The notes under the pieces: generated by a model | Told to the model about the DNA's origin: nothing | What the model saw: only the letters and a program-made list of their open reading frames with translations | The model's database searches: none | Shown: positions 56,850-64,000 of the stretch, one piece after another | How positions within the stretch are numbered: the first letter of the stretch is position 1 | Layout of the letters: every line of letters begins with the position of its first letter | NCBI RefSeq assembly: GCF_021559775.1 | Contig: NZ_CP056047.1 | Coordinates: 2,294,001 to 2,358,000, forward strand | Source: Gillisella vitis | GTDB lineage: Bacteria > Pseudomonadota > Alphaproteobacteria > Rhizobiales > Rhizobiaceae | Direction: 5' to 3' | DNA: 64,000 nt | Program-made: the position numbers and the translations under genes

Positions 56850-57251
56850 ATGAACGAGCATAAAAAGGCGATTGTCAAAAAACTCATTGAGGAGGTTCAA
56901 GTCGGCGGCAATTACGCCGTCTTCGATGCCCTGATGCATCCTGATTTCATCGACCACACGCCCACGCCCGGCTTCGCACCGGATCGCGACAGCGTGCGGG
57001 CATTCTACCGTGCCTTCCACGCCTCCTTCTCCGAACCGGTCTGCGAGATCGATTTTCAGACCGCCGAAGGCGACCTCGTCACCACCCGCAAGGTCTATTC
57101 CGTTACCCACACTGGCGCCTTTAACGGCATTCCGCCAACCGGACGGCGCATAACATTCGATGTTATCGATGTGCTGAAGGTCGAAGGTGAGTTCATTACC
57201 GCGCATTGGGGCATTCTGAACCTCATGAAGATCGTCGCGCAGATAAGCTGA
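56850..57251 (+). CDS. SnoaL-like ester cyclase-family protein
   Basis: A 133-residue NTF2-fold protein: YAVFDALMHPDFIDHTPTPGFAPDRDSVRAFYRAFHASF and TGAFNGIPPTGRRITFDVIDVLKVEGEFITAHWGILN are SnoaL/ester-cyclase motifs. Such proteins occur with redox enzymes in aromatic or polyketide chemistry and in detoxification. It is likely co-transcribed with the nitroreductase under HxlR control. Confidence 0.88.
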   Translation: MNEHKKAIVKKLIEEVQVGGNYAVFDALMHPDFIDHTPTPGFAPDRDSVRAFYRAFHASFSEPVCEIDFQTAEGDLVTTRKVYSVTHTGAFNGIPPTGRRITFDVIDVLKVEGEFITAHWGILNLMKIVAQIS

Positions 57252-57390
57252 CCCAAGAAATACCGGCGCGCGGGATTATCTGCGCGCCTGCGCCTGTCGG
57301 AACGAGGGGGTAGAGGAAAAGGTCCGAATCAAGGGATCGAAACCAAAAAGCTCCAAATCTTTGTCGCCACCGTGATCTGGCACCCTTCTG

Positions 57391-57420
57391 CATAATTCCT
57401 CAAACCAGAATCGATTCAAC
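57391..57420. repeat. Truncated host palindromic repeat at the prophage edge
   Basis: CTGCATAATTCCTCAAACC... resembles the left half of the palindrome at 5470-5517, but the expected right half (...AATTATGCAG) is missing. The sequence switches at about 57420 to TGTAGGGGGG. Confidence 0.6.
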
Positions 57421-57436
57421 TGTAGGGGGGTACTAC

Positions 57437-57581
57437 CTTTGTCACACGGCCTGTTCACCTGATCCCCGATGCAAGCCCTTGCTTTTCAAAGAGTTCGCCA
57501 ACACACGGCGTGTCTCCATCCGCTAACGGAATGAAAGAACGGGAGGAAAAGTGGCGGATTATCGCGCAATCTTTGTCACAC
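57437..57581. promoter_or_regulatory. Possible transposase end-binding sites
   Basis: The 11-mer CTTTGTCACAC occurs at 57437-57447 and again at 57571-57581, with an inverted related GTGACAA at 57900-57906. Mu carries spaced transposase sites (L1-L3) at its left end, so these are candidates. CGCGCAAT/CGCGCATT words surround the second copy. Confidence 0.5.
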
Positions 57582-57738
57582 ATTCGCGCATTCTTCTCGC
57601 ATTGTTCTGTCAATCATGCTGATGAGAACAACATTATGGAAAGAAAAGGGAAAATCCCCGCCGCGTCAAACTTGACCCTATAAAACGGGGCTTTCCGGCT
57701 TGCGGTTTGCTGTAGCTTCGATGCGGTCGGGAATTTTG

Positions 57739-57851
57739 AGGTGGGAAATCTCTTCCCACCTTGGAACCGAATTTCCCACCTTGTTTACCCCTTTGAAAAT
57801 CATGAGGATTTCCGTCAGCGCGGCTCACTTATGTAATAAGAGAGGTGGGAA
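57739..57851. repeat. Four TTCCCACCT words in both orientations
   Basis: GAGGTGGGAA at 57739-57748 and 57842-57851, and TTCCCACCTT at 57753-57762 and 57773-57782. The cluster lies between the prophage end and its first gene and looks like a protein-binding array. The remaining sequence in the 57252-57981 gap has no supported gene. Confidence 0.55.
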
Positions 57852-57981
57852 GCGTCAAAAATGGGAAATTGACCGCCTGCGGATTGTCTAACGGCTGATG
57901 TGACAACTATGCGATGGTGGCCTCGGCGGCCCTGGCGACACATAGTTAGCGCTTGGTGTGGATAGCGCGACGGGCGGCGGA

Positions 57982-58359
57982 ATGGGCATTGTTAGATATA
58001 AGGTGCGGGCATGGCGTAAGGCGGCTGAAATGACGCAAGCCGATCTAGCGTTGGCGACCGGAAAAACCGTACAGACAATATCAGCCTTGGAGCGCGGACG
58101 GCCTACCCGCCAGTCAACACTTGATGCCGTGGCTCGGGTGTTTGACGTTACGCCGGAAGCCTTGCGAAGTGATCCGCCAACCATGCTTATGTCCCCGGAC
58201 GAGGTCGAGGCTTTGGAGACGACAGGGCGGATTTTAAGCGCGATTGCCCAGATGGCGGCGGGGGGGCGAGATATCCGGCCATTATATCTGGCGCTGCAAA
58301 GAATGAAGACGGCGTCTCGCAGACGCCAAACAGCTTACACTCATAACAACCAACCATAA
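57982..58359 (+). CDS. Xre-family DNA-binding protein of the prophage
   Basis: A 125-residue protein with an N-terminal helix-turn-helix: VRAWRKAAEMTQADLALATGKTVQTISALERGRPTRQSTLDAVARVF. The C-terminal part is helical without a recognised domain. The ATG at 57982 is used; a GTG at 57958 is also in frame, and neither has a strong ribosome binding site. It lies left of the main repressor, where Mu has no gene, so it may be an accessory regulator or control the operator-like repeats on either side. Confidence 0.78.
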   Translation: MGIVRYKVRAWRKAAEMTQADLALATGKTVQTISALERGRPTRQSTLDAVARVFDVTPEALRSDPPTMLMSPDEVEALETTGRILSAIAQMAAGGRDIRPLYLALQRMKTASRRRQTAYTHNNQP

Positions 58360-58431
58360 GATCAGCGATTTGCAACTCGTCATTGCCGAGCGATGATATC
58401 AGTGATGAGAGCTGCTTCCGCTTGACCATTT

Positions 58432-58558
58432 TTACCCCGTAAATCCAAGGGGTAATTTATATCAAGCTAATGTAATAGTGGTAATTTTTTTCTGCTCAAA
58501 AACTTAAAGTTTGGTAGGTGAAAATCAACCATTTACCATCGGTATTCGGGGGTAATTT
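58432..58558. promoter_or_regulatory. Cluster of GGGGTAATTT operator-like words
   Basis: TTACCCC (58432), GGGGTAA (58449), GGTAATTT (58480), TTTACCA (58532) and GGGGTAATTT (58549) occur within 130 bp in both orientations; the first two form an inverted pair. A further TTTACCCC lies at 57784. The 58360-58698 gap holds no other element, apart from an AT-rich stretch. Confidence 0.5.
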
Positions 58559-58698
58559 CCCGCCCTAATTTTAAGTTCGAATATACGCATATCAGGTTGA
58601 AAAATAAAAGCTTTTGACTTCAAAGGCCGAAGGCGATTTATAGGCCTGCACAAGCGCATGTGGTTGTATTTTATGGGCGTTTAGTGTGGGGCAAGATA

Positions 58699-58887
58699 AT
58701 GAACAGGCGTGAATTTTTAGGGCTTTTGGCCGCCGGGTCGGTGGATGTGAAGGTGCGGTCGAGGATGTCAAAAGCGCTCGACGAATTGGAAGCCGCCGCG
58801 AAGCAGGTGTATGGGCCTGTCGAGTTAAATTTGGTGCGGGTGAATGGCCCGACTACACCACTTATCATTTATGCAGTTCGTGATTGA
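58699..58887 (+). CDS. Small prophage protein, function unknown
   Basis: A 62-residue protein MNRREFLGLLAAGSVDVKVRSR... The first 15 residues resemble a twin-arginine leader (RREFLGLLAAG), but there is no long hydrophobic stretch or cleavage site, so export is doubtful. The rest is a helix plus a short beta part (VELNLVRVNGPTTPLIIYAVRD). It overlaps the 3' end of the minus-strand repressor by 23 bp. No family recognised. Confidence 0.55.
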   Translation: MNRREFLGLLAAGSVDVKVRSRMSKALDELEAAAKQVYGPVELNLVRVNGPTTPLIIYAVRD

Positions 58888-59203
58888 TAATCGCCGTCAG
58901 GATATCATAAACCAACGGCTGCCGGTGCTCTGGCAGCCGGTTAAACTCGGCCGCTAACTTCATCGATATAGCTGCGGCATCTGCCTTTCCCTCGACCAAC
59001 TCTTCTAAAGTAAGTCCTACGGCTCGTGCAATTTTGAGCGCGTTAGTCGCGGATGGCTCTGATCGCAGAGACACGTACTTATTGAGAGTGCCGACAGGAA
59101 TACCTGTCTTAGCCGACATAACCCCCGACTTCCCGCCAGCCTGAATGGCAGCTTTGATGCGCTCGCGAAACGCGAGATCGCGGGTGGTCGCTTCTTCCGA
59201 CAC
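58865..59203 (-). CDS. Prophage repressor, helix-turn-helix
   Basis: A 112-residue protein starting at a GTG with GGAG 5 nt upstream. The helix-turn-helix reads AAIQAGGKSGVMSAKTGIPVGTLNKYVSLRSEPSATNALKIARAVG, with VGLTLEELVEGK typical of Xre proteins. It is divergent from the Ner-like gene across a double palindromic operator, the position of the Mu c repressor, so it probably maintains lysogeny. It lacks the protease-type domain of lambda-like repressors. Confidence 0.82.
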   Translation of the reverse strand: MSEEATTRDLAFRERIKAAIQAGGKSGVMSAKTGIPVGTLNKYVSLRSEPSATNALKIARAVGLTLEELVEGKADAAAISMKLAAEFNRLPEHRQPLVYDILTAIINHELHK

Positions 59204-59217
59204 AAAAGCTCCTTTTA

Positions 59218-59256
59218 ATTCCCAATTAGGAATTGACGTAATTCCTAATTGGGAAT
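59218..59256. promoter_or_regulatory. Early operator, two palindromes in a 17-bp inverted repeat
   Basis: ATTCCCAATTAGGAATT and AATTCCTAATTGGGAAT are perfect inverted copies separated by GACGT. Each arm is itself a near-palindrome (ATTCC-N6-GGAAT). This suits cooperative binding of the repressor and/or Ner. Confidence 0.85.
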
Positions 59257-59261
59257 ATCCG
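59233..59261 (+). promoter_or_regulatory. Early promoter of the ner-parB-A-B operon
   Basis: TTGACG (59233-59238) and TATCCG (59256-59261) with a 17-nt spacer form a sigma-70-type promoter facing the ner-like gene. The right-hand operator palindrome lies between -35 and -10, so bound repressor would block it. Confidence 0.6.
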
Positions 59262-59357
59262 TGTGTTTAGCAGCCCGCTTCGGCAGGCCGCAAATGTTAC
59301 CGAACCACCAACAAAAAGCGGACGTTGCCGCGTCCGCTTATGCCAGGAGTAACAGCT

Positions 59358-59654
59358 ATGGGTGTCATCAATTGGACCCCGAAGCGGATACTTTGCGAGA
59401 TCCAAGAGCGTGGCATGACGCTCGAACAACTCGCACTCCGCAACGGTCGCAATCCGAACAGCTTTCGCCACATCTGGAAGCGCCCCAACTCAGTCAACGA
59501 ACAGATCGTTGCTGACTTCATTGGGCAGAAGGTCGAAACCCTCTGGCCTAACCGATATCCCAAAACCAAAACTCGTGTGTACGATAGCAAGAAACACGGA
59601 CCGTTAGAAAGTCAAAAGTCTAACGCTCCTGTTGACAAGCGGGTGGCAGCATGA
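59358..59654 (+). CDS. ner: Ner-like DNA-binding regulator
   Basis: A 98-residue protein. MGVINWTPKRILCEIQERGMTLEQLALRNGRNPNSFRHIWKRP follows the Ner/Nlp pattern, a helix-turn-helix that in Mu represses early transcription. AGGAG 10 nt upstream sets the ATG at 59358. The tail is basic and poorly conserved in appearance. It overlaps the parB-like gene by four bases (ATGA). Confidence 0.85.
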   Translation: MGVINWTPKRILCEIQERGMTLEQLALRNGRNPNSFRHIWKRPNSVNEQIVADFIGQKVETLWPNRYPKTKTRVYDSKKHGPLESQKSNAPVDKRVAA

Positions 59655-60694
59655 CGGCCCCCGTGTCAGCGAAAAAGAGTACGGCAGGCGAAAGCTTCAA
59701 TCCGCTCGATATAGCGACGACGGCGACCCCAGCGTCGGCGCAGAAAAAAAAGCTATACACTCCGGAAGCTTCTCCCGTGCTTGTGGCTTTAGAGGTGCCG
59801 CTTTCGGAAATTGACATCCCGGCAGACCGCGCTCGTGGTCTCGACTCGGCTTGGGCGGAAGCCCTTGCGGGAATGATTGCCGAACGGGGCCTAATCAATC
59901 CGATCACCGTGCGCATCGTTGAAGGGCGCAAGCGCCTTGTAACAGGCCTTCATCGCCACGCAGCCTTTGTACTGCTGGAACGCGGAGCCATTCCCGCCCG
60001 CATTTCCGAGGCTGCCACAGATGATGAAGCTCGGCTTGAAGAGGTTATGGAGAACCTTGGGCGGAACGAGCTGAAGGTGTTGGACCGTTGCCACCACCTG
60101 TATGAGCTAAAGCAAGTCTACGAACGACTGCACCCAGAAACCAAAGCCGGTACGGCTGGGGCTATGGCCAAGCACGGAGCTGCAAACGAAATCTTTGCGT
60201 TTGCAGCGGATACCGCCGAGAAGATCGGGCTTTCCCGCCGCTCCATCGAGATTGCCGTTAAAATCTGGAAAGACCTGTCCGTTGCCTCGCGCCAACGGTG
60301 CGCTGGCACATGGCTTGCCGATCATCAGGCGGGCCTAAAGCAGCTTGCCGAACAGACGCCCGCGCAACAGGCAAAGGTGCTTGACCTTTTGTTTGCCAAT
60401 CCCCCACGCGCCACCAATGTGCCGGACGCGCTGACCATCCTTGAGAATGGCCGGGTGATGACCCATGTCGAAAAGAAGGTCGCTGCCGTCAATAAGACGC
60501 TGGAAAAGCTGCCCGCTCCTGTGGCTGGACAGGTCGCATCCTCGCATATCGATGCCCGCTTGGCCGAATTGCAAAAGAGCATTGCAACGTTGAGCAAGTT
60601 TTTTGGCGGGTTGAAAGACGACGAGTTGGACACAGTCGTTGCCGACCATGAAGAACGCATCATTGCCTCTTTGAAGCGCCGGGGTCGCATCTGA
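59651..60694 (+). CDS. ParB/Spo0J-like protein in the transposition operon
   Basis: A 347-residue protein. Residues about 48-145 are the ParB N-terminal fold: VPLSEIDIPADRARGLD, ERGLINPITVRIVEGRKRLVTGLHRHAA and MENLGRNELKVLDRC (ENxxR box). A central helix-turn-helix-like part (EKIGLSRRSIEIAVKIWKDL) and a coiled C-terminal part follow. ParB proteins bind and hydrolyse CTP and load on DNA; no ParA is adjacent. Its place between Ner and transposase suggests a job in choosing or marking DNA for transposition, an inference. Confidence 0.85.
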   Translation: MTAPVSAKKSTAGESFNPLDIATTATPASAQKKKLYTPEASPVLVALEVPLSEIDIPADRARGLDSAWAEALAGMIAERGLINPITVRIVEGRKRLVTGLHRHAAFVLLERGAIPARISEAATDDEARLEEVMENLGRNELKVLDRCHHLYELKQVYERLHPETKAGTAGAMAKHGAANEIFAFAADTAEKIGLSRRSIEIAVKIWKDLSVASRQRCAGTWLADHQAGLKQLAEQTPAQQAKVLDLLFANPPRATNVPDALTILENGRVMTHVEKKVAAVNKTLEKLPAPVAGQVASSHIDARLAELQKSIATLSKFFGGLKDDELDTVVADHEERIIASLKRRGRI

Positions 60695-60696
60695 CC

Positions 60697-61158
60697 ATGA
60701 CGAAGCGCCGCGATCCGCACACGCTGGACCTTTTTCGGGACTACACGCCCCCGGAAGTTGTGCCGGCTTTTGAGCCGGAGATTTCTAAGGGCGGCACTCT
60801 CGATGTGAAGATTTCCCGCGTCCTGTCCGAGGCTATGGCCCGCAGTGGCAGGACCCGCGCCGAGATCGCGGCGGAAATGTCTGACTACCTGTCCCAAAGA
60901 GTGACCGAAAACATGCTGGATTGCTACGCCTCACCAGCGCGCCGCGATCAAAAGATCACGCTTGAGCGGTTCGTCGCGCTCGTTGATGTCACTGATTGCT
61001 ATGAGCTGCTGAATTTCATTTGCGATTTTGCTGGCTTTGTCGCTGTCCCCGCACGCTATGCGGAGGTGATCCGCCTCTGGCAGACAGAGGAACGCCTTGC
61101 CGACTTGGAACGTCAACGTGCCGCACTGCGGGGCCGTGTTGGGGGGCTGTTGAAATGA
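60697..61158 (+). CDS. Unknown prophage early protein
   Basis: A 153-residue soluble protein beginning MTKRRDPHTLDLFRDYTPPEV. The middle contains SEAMARSGRTRAEIAAEMSDYLSQRVTENMLDCYASPARRDQKITLERFVALVDVT, which looks like a helix-turn-helix (Xre-like) DNA-binding part. The end is a coiled helix (LWQTEERLADLERQRAAL). It starts 2 bp after the parB-like gene and overlaps transposase A by four bases, so it belongs to the same translationally coupled operon. Function unknown. Confidence 0.75.
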   Translation: MTKRRDPHTLDLFRDYTPPEVVPAFEPEISKGGTLDVKISRVLSEAMARSGRTRAEIAAEMSDYLSQRVTENMLDCYASPARRDQKITLERFVALVDVTDCYELLNFICDFAGFVAVPARYAEVIRLWQTEERLADLERQRAALRGRVGGLLK

Positions 61159-63290
61159 TCTTTCTCACCGCCCAGGAAATCGCTGATGCTGGGGTCCGCC
61201 TGAAGCTGAAGGCCCTGCCGAACACCAAGCGCGGCGTGCAGGATCACGTTGATCGCCATGATTGGAAAAGCCTCCCTGACAGCCTTTGCCGTAAGCGCGC
61301 TGGCCGCGAAGGCGGCGGCGGGTTTGAATATCATATCTCGCTTTTGCCTGAAGCATTGCAGGCCGCTTTGCATGGTGAACATACCCGCGAATTGGTGGCC
61401 GCAAGCCAGCAGGCGAAGAAGTCGCAAGAGTTGGCAAAGCGCGAAAAGCTCTCCACCGCCGCTCTTTCGGCCCGCCAGCGCGAGGTGATGACGGCGCGGT
61501 CAGCAGTGCTGTCTGCCATCGAGGCGCACCAGATCGCGGAAGGTATGTCACAGCGGCAGGCGATCCAATCATTTTTAGCTGATCCATTGGCAGCAAGTAT
61601 CACGGACGCTGTGATGAAAGCGGCGAATGACCGGAACGACAGCGCCGATGTGAGTATGCGGACGATCCAGCGTTGGTTTTCGATGCGTGACACGTCCGGC
61701 ATAGGTGCATTGGCCCCCTTGCCGACCAAGGAAAAGCAGGAGGTGCCATCTTGGTTTTGGCAGTTTCTGCGATTTTATGCACAGCCGACAAAGCCTTGCC
61801 TGACGGATGCGTTAGAGAATTACTGCAAAGCGTTGCCCGCGCATATCATGCCGCCGAACTACGATCAGGTGCGGCGTTTGATGGCGCGGCTCGGCAATGT
61901 CGAGAGGCACCGGGGCCGCGAAGGGTCACTGACACTGAAGAGCCGCATGGCGTACACACTGCGCTCGACGGCTGATCTGTTACCCGGCTGCGTTTATACC
62001 GCTGATGGTAAGACTTTTGACGCCGAGATTGCCCACCCGATCCACGGCCAGCCGTTCCGCCCGGAAATCACCAGCATTGTCGATGTGGCCACGCGCCGTT
62101 GCGTCGGATTTTCCTTTGGCCTTGCCGAAAACACCATCGGCGTCGTCGATGCGCTCCGCTATGCCTGCGAACAGAACGGCATTCCGGCAATCTTTTACGT
62201 GGACCGTGGTCCCGGCTTTAAGAATGACGTGCTGGACAATGAGCTGACGGGCATCACCGAGCGCCTTGGCATTACCAAGCTGCATTCCTTTCCGCAAAAT
62301 TCGCAAGCGAGAGGCATTATCGAACGTTTCAATGGTTCCGTCTGGAACCCTCTTGCCAAGGAATACGAGACCTATATCGGCGTGGATATGGACAGGCAGG
62401 CCCGCCAAAAGTCTTTCAAAGTCACCCGCAAAGACATCAAGCAATTTGGTGCCTCCAAGAAACTGCCATCATGGCAGGAGTTTCTAACGGCCTGTGTCAA
62501 TGCCGTGGCCTCCTACAATGCCAAGCCGCATTCATCGCTGCCGGGCAAGATGTCCCCGAACCAGATGTGGGAATACCATGCCTCCACCGGCTTCGAGATC
62601 GTGCCGGTTCTGGAGCATGAGAAGAACGACCTTTTCAGGCCTTACGTTAAGCGCCGCACCCGTCGCGCCATGATCGAATGGCTGACTAACACTTACTTCC
62701 ACATGGCATTGGAAGAGTTCCACGGCGATGACGTGCTGGTCGGTTACGATATCCACGATGCCAGCAAGGTTTGGGTGCGGGAGATCGAGCGCCGCGATGG
62801 CGAAGAGCTGATGGGCCGCTTGATCTGCGTCGCCGTCTTTGCCGGAAACGAAGAGCGTTACATCCCGCTGACCATGGAGCGGGCGGCAATCGAGAAGCGC
62901 GCTGCATCCCGCGCCCGTCGTCTTAACGACCATCTTGCCGAGGTCGATGCCGAATTGTCGCCAGCTCGCTATCTGGAGGCCACGGCACAACAGCCAATTC
63001 AGATGATCGACGTGACACCAGAGCCTGTATCCGCAGGCCCGACGCTGGTTGTCAGCAATGGTCAGGAAATTTCTCAAAGCCTGCCGGTAGCGAGTGAGCA
63101 ACCTCGCAAGCGGGGCTTTGCAACGGATGAGGAGCTTGCCGCATGGGCGCTCGAACATCCCGATCAAGTCACCAGTACCCACGTTCGCGTCTTGAGATCG
63201 GCGCTCCAACGCCCCGGCTCAATTGAACTTCTCCGACTGTCAGGCATCGACCTGGACGCGCTTCGAAACCTCATCCGCGCCGCTGCCTGA
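61155..63290 (+). CDS. Mu-type transposase A
   Basis: A 711-residue DDE transposase. The N-terminal MuA DNA-binding part is MIFLTAQEIADAGVRLKLKA...GVQDHVDRHDW. Helical domains lead to the catalytic core: first Asp in YTADGKTFDAEI, second in VDRGPGFKNDVL, and Glu in RGIIERFNGSVW. A Mu-transposase C-terminal beta barrel follows (RRAMIEWLTNTYFHMALEEFHGDDVLVGYD). The ATG overlaps the previous stop; the longer frame from 61020 is not supported. It looks intact. Confidence 0.95.
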   Translation: MIFLTAQEIADAGVRLKLKALPNTKRGVQDHVDRHDWKSLPDSLCRKRAGREGGGGFEYHISLLPEALQAALHGEHTRELVAASQQAKKSQELAKREKLSTAALSARQREVMTARSAVLSAIEAHQIAEGMSQRQAIQSFLADPLAASITDAVMKAANDRNDSADVSMRTIQRWFSMRDTSGIGALAPLPTKEKQEVPSWFWQFLRFYAQPTKPCLTDALENYCKALPAHIMPPNYDQVRRLMARLGNVERHRGREGSLTLKSRMAYTLRSTADLLPGCVYTADGKTFDAEIAHPIHGQPFRPEITSIVDVATRRCVGFSFGLAENTIGVVDALRYACEQNGIPAIFYVDRGPGFKNDVLDNELTGITERLGITKLHSFPQNSQARGIIERFNGSVWNPLAKEYETYIGVDMDRQARQKSFKVTRKDIKQFGASKKLPSWQEFLTACVNAVASYNAKPHSSLPGKMSPNQMWEYHASTGFEIVPVLEHEKNDLFRPYVKRRTRRAMIEWLTNTYFHMALEEFHGDDVLVGYDIHDASKVWVREIERRDGEELMGRLICVAVFAGNEERYIPLTMERAAIEKRAASRARRLNDHLAEVDAELSPARYLEATAQQPIQMIDVTPEPVSAGPTLVVSNGQEISQSLPVASEQPRKRGFATDEELAAWALEHPDQVTSTHVRVLRSALQRPGSIELLRLSGIDLDALRNLIRAAA

Positions 63291-63317
63291 CAGTCGTCAA
63301 CACCAAGGAAAATACGC

Positions 63318-64000
63318 ATGAAGAATGTTTTTGTCGAGACCAGCAACGTGAAACGGTTTCAATCTGCCCTTGCCGCCCTTGAGCAGCGCGGTGCGCAGGA
63401 GGCCTGCCTTGCTGTTGTCGATGGCCTGCCCGGCTTGGGCAAAACCACCACGCTCAAGCATTGGGTCGCACACAATGGTGCCATTTATCTGCGGGCCAAG
63501 AAAGAATGGACAGCAGCATGGTTCATGAACGAGTTGCTGGAAGAGCTTCGCGCCAATCCACCGCACTCATTCCAGAAGAAGTTCCAGAAGGTCATTGAAG
63601 AGCTGGCAATGCGCAACAATGCCGCTGCCATGGCCCGACGCAACTTTGCGCTTGTCATCGACGAGGCCGACCATATCAGCAAGAAGGAAACCATCCTCGA
63701 AACCGTCCGCGACATTTCCGACATTATCGAATTGCCGATCATTCTTGTCGGCATGGGCAAGGTCAACGATCACCTGACCCGCTTCCCGCAGGTGTCCTCG
63801 CGTGTCAGCCAGAAAGTCCGGTTCGAAAAGGCAACCCTTACCGATGTTAAAACGCTGATCGACCAGCGTTGTGAGGTCAAGGTTGCCGACGATCTGGCCG
63901 GTTTCGTGTTCAAGGTCTCCCAAGGCTACAACCGAGAAGTGCTGGAAGCCATCGCTAATATCGAACGGTTCGGCTTGCGCATGGAGCCCGGCGATCAAGG
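63318..64000 (+). CDS. Mu B-like AAA+ ATPase, partial
   Basis: The frame opens at an ATG at 63318 (MKNVFVETSNVKRFQSALAAL) and runs off the window, with 227 codons visible. Walker A is DGLPGLGKTTTLKHW, Walker B is FALVIDEADH, and a sensor-like segment LPIILVGMGKVNDHL follows. This is the MuB/TniB type of transposition ATPase that selects target DNA and activates transposase. Spacing of 27 bp from transposase A keeps it in the operon. Confidence 0.9.
   Translation, partial: MKNVFVETSNVKRFQSALAALEQRGAQEACLAVVDGLPGLGKTTTLKHWVAHNGAIYLRAKKEWTAAWFMNELLEELRANPPHSFQKKFQKVIEELAMRNNAAAMARRNFALVIDEADHISKKETILETVRDISDIIELPIILVGMGKVNDHLTRFPQVSSRVSQKVRFEKATLTDVKTLIDQRCEVKVADDLAGFVFKVSQGYNREVLEAIANIERFGLRMEPGDQ

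Larger units (their letters stand above)
57421..64000 (+). mobile_element. Mu-like transposable prophage, left part
   Basis: The block carries, in Mu order, a minus-strand repressor, a divergent Ner-like gene, transposase A and the ATPase B, plus a ParB-like and other genes. The proposed left end is TGTAGGGG at 57421: it begins with the TG expected of Mu-type ends and interrupts a host repeat. CTTTGTCACAC repeats at 57437 and 57571 may be transposase binding sites. The late genes and right end lie beyond the window. The family assignment is sure; the exact end is inferred. Confidence 0.85.

Noticed and set aside
57720..57860. The repeated TTCCCACCT words as a CRISPR array
   Set aside because: Repeats are only about 10 bp, occur in both orientations and have uneven short spacing, so they are binding-site-like.

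Overview
The window reads as part of a Rhizobiaceae replicon (Agrobacterium/Allorhizobium/Rhizobium type). Three things point there: a BacA/SbmA peptide transporter, a eukaryotic-type glutamine synthetase II behind a sigma-54 promoter, and a bdhA-xdhA-xdhB arrangement like that described in Sinorhizobium. Rhizobial palindromic intergenic repeats also occur throughout. Most of the DNA is GC-rich. The clear exception is an AT-rich gap of about 1.2 kb at 32.7-33.9 kb.

Layout. 0-7.2 kb: tail of a polysaccharide deacetylase-like gene, bacA, an MFS exporter, a type I methionine aminopeptidase, a luciferase-like monooxygenase and glycerol kinase. 7.4-22 kb: bdhA, xdhA, xdhB, xdhC, a TPR-sulfotransferase, a LysR regulator, puuD (membrane urate oxidase), guaD and a three-gene ABC importer. 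22-28.5 kb: an argG paralogue divergent from an Lrp regulator, a MazEF-like toxin-antitoxin pair, a TctDE-like two-component system, and an operon allA-uraH-phosphoesterase. 28.7-36.2 kb: an orphan one-module NRPS, glnII with a DUF2735 partner, and uraD. 36.4-45.2 kb: alcohol dehydrogenase, DUF992 and CsbD stress proteins, a diguanylate cyclase, puuE with DUF1045, and a divergent FAD-oxidase/MnmD pair. 45.2-57.25 kb: a hybrid histidine kinase, a small exported protein, a DEAD-box helicase, a GMC oxidoreductase next to a frameshifted SHMT-like gene, and an HxlR/nitroreductase/SnoaL group. From about 57.42 kb to the window end: the left part of a Mu-like transposable prophage (regulators, a Ner-like protein, a ParB-like protein, transposase A and ATPase B).

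How the genes work together. The purine genes cover guanine to xanthine (GuaD), xanthine to urate (XdhABC), urate to 5-hydroxyisourate (PuuD), OHCU (UraH), allantoin (UraD), allantoate (PuuE), and ureidoglycolate to glyoxylate plus urea (AllA). The allantoate-to-ureidoglycolate step is not seen in the window. GlnII, with NtrC/sigma-54 sites, could assimilate the nitrogen released. The least expected items are the prophage left end, which seems to interrupt a host palindromic repeat, the ParB-like gene in the transposition operon, the orphan NRPS, and the overlapping divergent start codons of mnmD and an FAD oxidase. All functional calls come from reading the sequence by eye; no database search was run.
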